Shown here piece after piece: positions 1 to 6,983 of a DNA stretch of 64,000 nucleotides. Source of the stretch: Stenotrophomonas rhizophila (lineage in GTDB: Bacteria > Pseudomonadota > Gammaproteobacteria > Xanthomonadales > Xanthomonadaceae); the NCBI RefSeq assembly GCF_007667275.1, contig NZ_VDQT01000004.1, positions 310,001-374,000 of the forward strand. Direction: 5' to 3'. The position numbers and the translations under genes were made by a program. The notes beneath the pieces are model-generated. The model did no database searches. It was not told where the DNA came from and saw only the letters and a list, made by a program, of their open reading frames with translations. Each line of letters opens with the position of its first letter. The stretch's first letter is position 1.

Positions 1-339
1 CGCGTGCTGCAGAGCCTGGCCAACATCCTGCGCTCGGTGGCCAACGAACAGGATCGCGCCTGCCGCCTGGGCGGCGACGAGTTCTGCCTGCTGCTGCGGG
101 TGGCCGACGCCGACAGCCTGCAGCACGCCGCCGAATTCATCCTCAGCGCCGTGCACGGGCTGATGGGCCGCACCACGCCGCAACCGCACGTGTGCCCGGT
201 CAGCATCGGGGTCTGCCTGATCGACCCGCTGGGCGACTGGAGCGACTGGTACGCACGCGCCGACAACGCGCTGTACCAGGCCAAGCGCCAGGGCGGCAAT
301 CGCCTGCATTGGTCGCGCTCCGCGATCGCCGCGCCCTGA
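1..339 (+). CDS. Diguanylate cyclase, C-terminal part (GGDEF domain), truncated by window edge
   Basis: The reading frame is open from the first base and ends at TGA 337-339, so only the last 112 residues of the protein are visible. They contain an intact GGDEF active-site loop (residues 24-28 of the visible part, context RLGGDEFCLL) followed by the usual end of the domain (VSIGV, then YARADNALYQAKRQGGN). This fold makes cyclic di-GMP from two GTP. The domain sits at the very C-terminus, as is common; the upstream sensor or membrane part is outside the window. The stop lies 12 bases before the start of the next gene, so the two may be cotranscribed. Whether this protein belongs to the peptide-modification locus next door cannot be decided from here. 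Confidence 0.9.
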   Translation, partial: RVLQSLANILRSVANEQDRACRLGGDEFCLLLRVADADSLQHAAEFILSAVHGLMGRTTPQPHVCPVSIGVCLIDPLGDWSDWYARADNALYQAKRQGGNRLHWSRSAIAAP

Positions 340-351
340 GCGGGGTCTGCA

Positions 352-2832
352 ATGAACGGCGACAACGGACCGTCGAACCAGCTCCCGATGCTGCGCGCCC
401 TGCTGTTCACCGATCTGTGCGATTCGCTGGTGCTGGTCGAGCGCATTGGCGACAGCGCCGCTGCCGATCTGTTCCAGCAGCACGACCGGGTGGTGCTCGC
501 GCTCCAGCAGCAATGGAATGGGCAGCAGATCGACCGCTCCGACGGTTTGTTCCTGTTGTTCGATCGCGCCATCGATGGCCTCGGCTTCGCGCTCGACTAC
601 CAGCGTGAACTCCACGAGCTGGGCAAGCGCCGCAACATTCCGCTGCGCGCCCGCGCCGGGCTGCACGTGGGCGAGGTGCTGATCTGGGACAACAGCCCGG
701 AGGCGATCCAGTCCGGGGCCAAGCCGGTGGAAGTGGAGGGCCTGGCCAAGCCGATGGCGGCCCGCCTGATGGGGCTGGCGCGCCCCGGCCAGATCCTGCT
801 GTCGGCCGTGGCCGAATCGCTGACGCGTCGCGCCAGCAGCGAACTGGGCGAGCGTGCGGACACCCTGCAGTGGCGCGCACATGGCCCGTGGTTGTTCAAG
901 GGCATCCCCACCGCGCAGGAGGTGTTCGAGGTGGGCGAACCGGGCTTTGCGCCGCTGCGCATGCCCAAGGCCCACCCCAAGGCGCAGCGCAAGCTGCCAC
1001 TCTGGCGCCGGCCGGCCGCGCTGGCAGCCGAACTGGCGCTGCTGGCCGTACTCGGCATCGGCGGCTGGATGCTGCTGCGCCCCGAGCCGGCCATCGCCTT
1101 CGCCGAACGCGACTGGGTGGTGCTGGCCGACGTCGACAATGCCAGCGGCGACACGCTGTTCGACGACAGTCTGCAGCGGGCGCTTTTGTTGAGCCTTGAG
1201 CAGTCGCGCTACGTCAACGTGCTGTCGGACAACAAGGTGAAGCAATCGCGCGAGTTGCTGCGCGTGCCCGACACCCGCGCGCTGGACCGCGACCTGGCCG
1301 GCGACGTGGCCTCGCGCGAAGGCGCGCGCATGGTGCTAGCGCCCAGCATCCATCGCGCCGGGGGAAGCTACGTGGTGGCCGTGGACCTGCTGGATCCGGT
1401 CAGTCGTGCGGTGGTGCGCTCCTATAGTGCCGACGCCAATGCACCCGAGGACGTGGTGACGGCCGTGGACGACGTGATCGGACGCCTGCGCGCGGGCTTG
1501 GGCGAAACCGTGGCCTCGGTACGGCAGTCGGTGCCCCTGCCACAAGCTTCCACCAACAACCTGCAGGCGCTCAAATCGTATGCCCTGGCAGAAACGGCGT
1601 TAGGCCGGGGACGCTTCACCGAAGCCGCCAAGCTGTACGAGGCCGCGCTGGACGCCGACCCGGATTTCGCCATGGCGCACATGGGCCTGGCCAGGCTGCT
1701 GGTGCGTACGGACCAGGGCGCCGAAGCCCTGCCGCATCTGCAGCGGGCGCTCGCCCTCAATGAGCGACTGCCGCACCGCGAGCGCCTGTACCTCAAAGCC
1801 TTCAGTAGCGCGTTGCGTCCGAATGGATGGCCGTTGGAGGATTGGCGCGTGCTGGCCGAGGTGTATCCGGATTCTTTCCCAGGGCAGGCCAACACCGCCC
1901 AGTTCCTGATTCTGGAAAACCGCTATGCAGAGGCGGAACCCTACGCCCGCGCCGCGTCGGCACCCCAGGCGCCCCTGCGCGCCTATCCAATTGGCTACAT
2001 GGGCTGGATCCAGCTCGCCACCAACCGCTACGACGAGGCGTTGCGCAGCTTCATGCTATCCGAGCAGCTCACTGGCCGCACCGCCAGCGACACGCGCGCG
2101 GACGTGCTGATCGCCCAGCGCCGCTACAAAGACGCACAAGCGGTGCTGGCGCAGCTACCCAAGGGGCGCGACGAGCTGCAGACCATCATGTACCAGCGTG
2201 TCCGCGTGCTGCTCGCGGCCGACCAGGACGACTGCACCGGCATGAACGATGCACTGGCCAGCGAGGTTGCACCGAGCGAATCAGTCGACTTCCAGACGCA
2301 TGTCCTGTTAATGCACGTGGTCGTGGACACCGCCTGCGAACGAGCGGACCCCGCCGCGCTGTCGGCTGTGTCCGAACAGTTGCTTCCGTTGCTGAAAGAT
2401 ATCGACAACCCGAACCTGTCGGAACGCGTGCTGCGTCTGCTGTCGCTTGCGTATCTGGCGCAGCGCCAAGGCGATTTTGCACGGGCCGATGCCCTGCTGC
2501 GCGCTCATGCGGCGCTGATCAAGGCGCAGAAAAGTCCGGTTGTTGGCAAGTGGCATGCGGTCGTGCTGGCCATGCAACAGTTGGGGCGAAACCAGCCCGC
2601 GCAAGCCGAGTCGCTGTTGCGCCCACTTCTGGATGGTACCGAACCGGTACAGGCCCGCGTGGTCCTGCGCGATGTTCAACGTCGGCTGGGTAACGCCGAG
2701 TCGTTCCATGAGCAGAACGAGTGGCTGTTTGCCCACCGCGGGCAGGCGATTGCCGAACCGGCAGCCATGCAGCTGATGCAGCCGCTGAGCGTGCATGACA
2801 CGCTGGCCGACGCCAGCCTGCGGCGCCAGTAA
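352..2832 (+). CDS. Class III cyclase-like / TPR membrane protein of a putative peptide-modification locus (copy 1)
   Basis: An 826 aa protein with three parts. Residues about 14-160 resemble a class III nucleotide cyclase: the metal-binding Asp21 (FTDLCDS) and Asp64 (RSDG) are present. The segment that normally carries the catalytic Asn before the Arg reads GLAKPMAARL (130-139), so Arg138 is kept but the Asn appears replaced by Pro. A single membrane span follows at about 221-242. Next come a FlgO/TolB-N-like domain (about 253-380) and tetratricopeptide-type helices (from about 400 to the end). From memory, TIGRFAM/NCBIfam has a family 'putative peptide modification system cyclase' with this layout, found beside a modified peptide and a SagB-type dehydrogenase, exactly the neighbours here. 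A paralogue lies at 4500-6977. The activity is unproven; it could make a cyclic nucleotide or act on the peptide. Confidence 0.85.
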   Translation: MNGDNGPSNQLPMLRALLFTDLCDSLVLVERIGDSAAADLFQQHDRVVLALQQQWNGQQIDRSDGLFLLFDRAIDGLGFALDYQRELHELGKRRNIPLRARAGLHVGEVLIWDNSPEAIQSGAKPVEVEGLAKPMAARLMGLARPGQILLSAVAESLTRRASSELGERADTLQWRAHGPWLFKGIPTAQEVFEVGEPGFAPLRMPKAHPKAQRKLPLWRRPAALAAELALLAVLGIGGWMLLRPEPAIAFAERDWVVLADVDNASGDTLFDDSLQRALLLSLEQSRYVNVLSDNKVKQSRELLRVPDTRALDRDLAGDVASREGARMVLAPSIHRAGGSYVVAVDLLDPVSRAVVRSYSADANAPEDVVTAVDDVIGRLRAGLGETVASVRQSVPLPQASTNNLQALKSYALAETALGRGRFTEAAKLYEAALDADPDFAMAHMGLARLLVRTDQGAEALPHLQRALALNERLPHRERLYLKAFSSALRPNGWPLEDWRVLAEVYPDSFPGQANTAQFLILENRYAEAEPYARAASAPQAPLRAYPIGYMGWIQLATNRYDEALRSFMLSEQLTGRTASDTRADVLIAQRRYKDAQAVLAQLPKGRDELQTIMYQRVRVLLAADQDDCTGMNDALASEVAPSESVDFQTHVLLMHVVVDTACERADPAALSAVSEQLLPLLKDIDNPNLSERVLRLLSLAYLAQRQGDFARADALLRAHAALIKAQKSPVVGKWHAVVLAMQQLGRNQPAQAESLLRPLLDGTEPVQARVVLRDVQRRLGNAESFHEQNEWLFAHRGQAIAEPAAMQLMQPLSVHDTLADASLRRQ

Positions 2833-2856
2833 CCTGGACGCAGGCTGGCAGCACCG

Positions 2857-3159
2857 TTACTCCAGTGCGCCGCCAGCCTTACCCGCCTCGAAGCAGTGGG
2901 GAACGAACATGGCCTGATAGGACGTGCTCAGGTATGTTTCCAGCTGGGCCTGCACCGCGCGCAGTTCCTCCACGCTGGCCAGCTGCTGGATGTCGCAGCA
3001 GAGCGGCTGTTCGTCCGGGCTGAAACCGATCTCGGTCAGGGCTTGGCGCGCGTCCTTCTGGAAAAGCTCGCGAAAGGCGGGGTCCTCGATAAGCCTGCTG
3101 ACCAGCCGCGCTGCGATCTCAGGGGAAATCTTGTTCGTTTCCGGTTTGTCGTTGCTCAT
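2857..3159 (-). CDS. Putative precursor peptide with nitrile-hydratase-type leader
   Basis: A 100 aa protein starting at ATG 3159-3157 (MSNDKPETNK) and ending at TAA 2857. Residues 12-46 (SPEIAARLV ... DPAFRELF ... DARQALTEIGF) have the pattern of NHLP leader peptides derived from the nitrile hydratase alpha subunit. The rest is Cys-poor apart from the pair Cys54-Cys55 and Cys89 in the tail (FVPHCFEAG); the last 20 residues also hold Ser, Thr, Tyr and a Gly-rich end. The gene lies between cyclase copy 1 (convergent, 24 bases apart) and the dehydrogenase (divergent), matching the family I recall as 'putative modified peptide'. A longer in-frame extension upstream exists but is GC-driven and lacks similarity; this ATG begins the leader-like part. 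Which residues are modified and where the leader is cleaved are unknown. Confidence 0.75.
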   Translation of the reverse strand: MSNDKPETNKISPEIAARLVSRLIEDPAFRELFQKDARQALTEIGFSPDEQPLCCDIQQLASVEELRAVQAQLETYLSTSYQAMFVPHCFEAGKAGGALE

Positions 3160-3340
3160 TGCGGTCGATCCAGTGGGTGAAGTGAAGGTTATCGGCCAAG
3201 GGGGCCGGGAATGTAGAGCCGGCAGGGGTGCGAACGCGCAGTGCGAGGCAGTACGCAGGTAACGTCGAAGACCGGCCAGGCCTGGGGGGACCCGCCGTGC
3301 TGCAGCTAGAATGACCCGGTCCTTCCACGGTTTTTCGCCG
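3160..3340. promoter_or_regulatory. Divergent intergenic region of the peptide locus
   Basis: These 181 bases separate the precursor gene (leftward) from the dehydrogenase gene (rightward) and must hold both promoters. On the + strand TAGAAT at 3307-3312 is a good -10 hexamer, which would start transcription near 3319; no convincing -35 is seen. The -10 overlaps an in-frame ATG at 3311, which argues that the dehydrogenase starts at 3341 instead. No clear promoter hexamers were found on the - strand. Confidence 0.35.
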
Positions 3341-4498
3341 ATGAAACTGCGCCGTTGCACCACTGTGATGTTCGAGCCACGGGAGGAGGTCAGCCTCGAC
3401 TTCACTGCCATGCTGGCCGGGCGTGCGGAAGCTTCCACGACCACCGCGTGGTTAGCGCTGGCCGCGCACCTGGAACATCCGGTACCGGTGACTGCCGCGC
3501 AGCGGGAGCTGCTGGGTGCCTTGGGGTCCCGTATCTGGACCGACGTGAGCGACATCAGCGGCGAGCCGGGCGACTGGCATTCCCTGCTGGCGGCGGGACT
3601 GCTGATCTCCGACGATGCCGAACACGCCGCGCATCGCCAGCGCGACGAAGGCATGCGCGACGGCCACTGGTGGCCATTGGCGGCACTGGTGCATCGTCAT
3701 GCCCGCTGGAGTGGGGTGAACAGTGCCGCGCAGATGCGGGACAGCACCATGGTGACTGCCAAGGACCTGCGTAGGCAGCTGGGCGCGCCGCCGCCGACGG
3801 TGCAGGCGCATCCGGGTACGTACCGGCCGCTGCCCACCGTGGACGCCACCGAGTACGACCTGCTGCTGGAGCGCCGCACCACCTGCCGCAATTTCGATGC
3901 AGCACGCCCTGTCGCCTTGGAGCAGCTGGCGCAGCTCCTGCAGCGTACGGTGAAGGCGCAGGCCGTGGTGGAGGTGGAGGCCGATACCGCGTTCCTGAAA
4001 AAGAACGTGCCGTCCGGCGGCGGCCTGCATCCTACCGAGACGTATCTGCTGGTGCAGCGCGTGGAAGGCCTTGAGCCGGGTCTGTACCACTACCACCCGG
4101 TGCAGCATGCGCTGGTGGCGCTGCCACGCCACTGCGAGCGGCCGCTGCGGGACGTGGCCGAGGCCATGCTGTCCGGCCAGGACTGGTTCGCCGATGCGGC
4201 GGCGCATCTGGTCCTCGTGCCGCGGTTCGCCCGCACGAACTGGAAGTACCGCAACCACGCCAAGGCCTATCGTGCCCTGCTGCTGGACGTGGGCCACATC
4301 TCGCAGGCGGTGTACATGGCGGCCACCGAGGCCGGCCTGGCTGCCTTCGTCACCGCTGCCATCAACGAGGTCGACACCGAAGCGGTGTTCGCCCTGGACG
4401 GCGTCAGCCAGAGTCCCGTCGCCATCATGGGCGTGGGCTGGCGAAGTGCTACGCTGGACACGGCAGAGTTCGATCCAAACAAGGTGGTTTGGCCCTGA
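3341..4498 (+). CDS. SagB-type nitroreductase-fold dehydrogenase, putative peptide maturation enzyme
   Basis: A 385 aa protein. The C-terminal half (from about residue 170) is a SagB/nitroreductase flavin domain: ERRTTCRNFD at 177-186, the FMN-loop-like PSGGGLHPTETY at 224-235, LYHYHP at 248-253, and a final glycine-rich segment (AIMGVGW). In SagB of microcin/streptolysin S-type clusters this fold oxidises azolines to azoles with FMN. Here no YcaO cyclodehydratase is adjacent, so the substrate bond is unknown. Residues 1-170 are a helical N-terminal domain without a recognised motif. I recall a family called 'putative peptide maturation dehydrogenase' with this architecture. An upstream ATG (3311) is possible but overlaps the likely -10. 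The stop is 1 base before the second cyclase start (4500), so the two are almost certainly one operon. Confidence 0.8.
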   Translation: MKLRRCTTVMFEPREEVSLDFTAMLAGRAEASTTTAWLALAAHLEHPVPVTAAQRELLGALGSRIWTDVSDISGEPGDWHSLLAAGLLISDDAEHAAHRQRDEGMRDGHWWPLAALVHRHARWSGVNSAAQMRDSTMVTAKDLRRQLGAPPPTVQAHPGTYRPLPTVDATEYDLLLERRTTCRNFDAARPVALEQLAQLLQRTVKAQAVVEVEADTAFLKKNVPSGGGLHPTETYLLVQRVEGLEPGLYHYHPVQHALVALPRHCERPLRDVAEAMLSGQDWFADAAAHLVLVPRFARTNWKYRNHAKAYRALLLDVGHISQAVYMAATEAGLAAFVTAAINEVDTEAVFALDGVSQSPVAIMGVGWRSATLDTAEFDPNKVVWP

Positions 4499-4499
4499 C

Positions 4500-6977
4500 A
4501 TGAACGGCGACGCCGCACCCTCGACCCAGCCCCCGTTGCTGAAGGCCCTGTTGTTCACCGACCTGTGTGATTCGCTCGGGCTGGTCGAACGGCTGGGCGA
4601 CAGCATGGCGGCCGAACTGTTCCAGCAGCACGACCGGCTGGTACTGGCGCTGCAGCAGCACTGGCTCGGGCAGCAGATCGATCGTTCCGACGGCGTGTTC
4701 ATGCTGTTCGAGCGGCCGATCGACGCGCTGGGGTTTGCACTGGATTACCAGCGCGAACTGCTGGAAATCGGCAAGCAGCGGGGCATCGAACTCAGCGCGC
4801 GCGCCGGCCTGCACGTCGGGGAAGTGCTGATCTGGGAGAACAGTGCGGAGGCCGTCGCCGCCGGTGCCAAGCCGGTCGAGGTGGAGGGCCTGGCCAAGCC
4901 GATGGCCGCGCGTTTGATGATGCTGGCCTGGCCCGGACAGATCCTGATGTCGGCCGTCGCCGAGACCCTGACCCGGCGCGCCAGCACCCTGCTGGGTGAG
5001 CGCGGTGACCGGCTGCTCTGGAAGTCGTACGGCCGCTGGCGCTTCAAATCGGTGCCGTCGGCGCAGGAAGTATTCGAGGCCGGCGAGTTGGGCATCACCC
5101 CGATGCGCATGCCGCGCGGGAACGCCAAGGCGCGTCGTGTGCTGCCGGTATGGCGCCGACCGGCGGCGCTGGCGGCCCAGGTCGCTCTGATCGCCACGCT
5201 GGGGCTCGGTACCTGGATACTGCTGCGACCGGCGCCTGCCATTGCCTTCGCCGAGCGCGACTGGGTGGTCCTGGCCGACGTGGACAACGCCAGTGGCGAA
5301 GCGCTGTTCGACGCGTCGCTGCAGCGCGCGCTGCTGATGAGCCTGGAGCAGTCGCGCTACGTCAACGTGCTCTCCAGCAGCAAGGTCACCGAATCGCGCG
5401 ACCTGCTGCGGGTGCCGTCCACGCGCGCGCTGGATCGTGAGCTGGCCAGCGACGTGGCGGCGCGCGAGGGTGCACGCATCGTGCTGGCACCGTCCATCCG
5501 CGAGGCCGGCGGCCATTACCTGGTCAGCGTCGATCTGCTCGACCCCACCAGCCGCGCCGTGGTGCGCAGCTACAACGCCAAGGCCGAAGCCGCTTCCGAC
5601 GTGATCGCGGCGGTGGACGACGTGGTCGGCCAGCTGCGCGCGGGGTTGGGCGAAACCGTCGCCTCGGTGCAACAGTCGGTCCCGCTGCCGCAGGCCACCA
5701 CCTCGAACCTGCAGGCCCTGAAGTCCTTCGCGTTGGCCGAGAGCGCAATGGGCCGGCGCCGCTTTTCCGAAGCCACCAAGCTGTTCGAAGCGGCGATCGA
5801 TGCCGATCCGGATTTCGCCATGGCCCACGTCGGCCTGGCCCGGCTGCTGGTGCGGCTGGACCAGCGTGCCGAAGCGCAGCCCCACCTGGCCCGCGCGCTG
5901 GCGGTAAGCCAGCGGCTGCCGCACCGCGAGCGCCTGTACCTGAAAGCCTGGAGCAACGAGCTCAGTCCGGTGTCCTGGCCGCTCGACGACTGGCGCGTGC
6001 TGGCCGACGTCTATCCCGATTCCTACGCCGGCCTGTATACGACCTCGTGGTACCTGCTGCTGGACAACCGGTTCGAGGATGCGGAGCGTTACGCCCACGC
6101 CGCCACGGTGCCCTCGAACGCGCTGCGCGCATATTCCTTCGCCAACCTGGGCTGGATCCAGCTGGGCAGCAACCGCTACGACGAAGCCCTGCGGAACTTC
6201 CGGCAGTCCGAGCAGCTGACCAATCGTCCGGCCGCCGATCCACGCGCCGACGTGCTGATCGCCATGCGGCGCTACAAGGAGGCGGGCGAGGTGATGGCCC
6301 AGCTCGGCAAGCCCGGCGATGAACTGCAGGCGCTCATGAACGTTCGCGTGCGCCTGCTGCTGGCGGCCGACCAGGACGATTGCACGGGCATGCGCGAGGC
6401 GTTGACGACCGAACCCATGCCCACGCAGTCGCCCGATTTCCGCGTGCACCGCCAGTTGCTGGAAACGGTGGTCGACACCGCCTGCCAGCAGGGCGACGCG
6501 CGCGCGCTGGCGGGCATCGCCGCGGACATGCGTCCACAGCTGGCCGACCCCAACCACCCGGGCATGCCCGACCGCATGCTGCGCCTGCTGTCGCTGGTCT
6601 ACCTGGCGCAGCGCCAGGGCGAGCAGGCGCTGGCCGACCGGCTGCTTGCCGAGTACGACCCGTTGCTGCAGAAACAGAAGAGCCCGGTGATCGGCAACTG
6701 GCGCACCGTGGTGCAGGCCATGCAGAAGATCGGGCAGGGCGCACCGGCCGACGCGGTGGCGCTGCTGCAGCCGCTGATGGACGGCACCGAACCGGTACAG
6801 GCGCGGGTGGCGCTGCGCGAAGCGTATCGCCAGCTCGGTGACGTGCCGGAGTTCCACAAGCAGAACGAGTGGCTGTTCGAACACCGGGGCAGGGCGATCG
6901 CCGAAGTCGCCAATACCCAGTTGATGCAGGCATTGAACGTGCACGACATGGTGACGGACGCCACGATGCGCCAGTGA
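4500..6977 (+). CDS. Class III cyclase-like / TPR membrane protein (copy 2)
   Basis: An 825 aa paralogue of the protein at 352-2832, alignable end to end. It has the same cyclase-like N-terminus (Asp21, Asp64; VEGLAKPMAARL with the same loss of the usual Asn), one membrane span near 222-242, the FlgO/TolB-N-like domain starting AFAERDWVVLADVDNASG, and the TPR region ending NVHDMVTDATMRQ. The ATG at 4500 gives the same MNGD N-terminus as copy 1; the open frame extends much further upstream but only inside the dehydrogenase gene in another frame. It follows that gene with one base between, implying translational coupling. Keeping two copies around one peptide gene suggests either a heterodimer or specialised roles; this is inference. 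Confidence 0.85.
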   Translation: MNGDAAPSTQPPLLKALLFTDLCDSLGLVERLGDSMAAELFQQHDRLVLALQQHWLGQQIDRSDGVFMLFERPIDALGFALDYQRELLEIGKQRGIELSARAGLHVGEVLIWENSAEAVAAGAKPVEVEGLAKPMAARLMMLAWPGQILMSAVAETLTRRASTLLGERGDRLLWKSYGRWRFKSVPSAQEVFEAGELGITPMRMPRGNAKARRVLPVWRRPAALAAQVALIATLGLGTWILLRPAPAIAFAERDWVVLADVDNASGEALFDASLQRALLMSLEQSRYVNVLSSSKVTESRDLLRVPSTRALDRELASDVAAREGARIVLAPSIREAGGHYLVSVDLLDPTSRAVVRSYNAKAEAASDVIAAVDDVVGQLRAGLGETVASVQQSVPLPQATTSNLQALKSFALAESAMGRRRFSEATKLFEAAIDADPDFAMAHVGLARLLVRLDQRAEAQPHLARALAVSQRLPHRERLYLKAWSNELSPVSWPLDDWRVLADVYPDSYAGLYTTSWYLLLDNRFEDAERYAHAATVPSNALRAYSFANLGWIQLGSNRYDEALRNFRQSEQLTNRPAADPRADVLIAMRRYKEAGEVMAQLGKPGDELQALMNVRVRLLLAADQDDCTGMREALTTEPMPTQSPDFRVHRQLLETVVDTACQQGDARALAGIAADMRPQLADPNHPGMPDRMLRLLSLVYLAQRQGEQALADRLLAEYDPLLQKQKSPVIGNWRTVVQAMQKIGQGAPADAVALLQPLMDGTEPVQARVALREAYRQLGDVPEFHKQNEWLFEHRGRAIAEVANTQLMQALNVHDMVTDATMRQ

Positions 6978-6983
6978 AGCCGG

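Noticed and set aside
3160..3654. A 265-residue form of the precursor peptide extending far upstream
   Set aside because: The extension overlaps the dehydrogenase gene and its promoter region and has Arg/Ser/Pro-rich shadow composition. The leader-like part begins at ATG 3159.
4071..4499. A 968-residue form of the second cyclase-like protein
   Set aside because: The extra N-terminus is the dehydrogenase gene read in another frame. ATG 4500 gives the same MNGD start as the paralogue.
4449..6944. An 831-codon frame opposite the second cyclase-like gene, and a similar 681-codon frame opposite mccA (7089-9134)
   Set aside because: Both mirror strongly supported genes and read as His/Gln/Arg-rich low-complexity protein.
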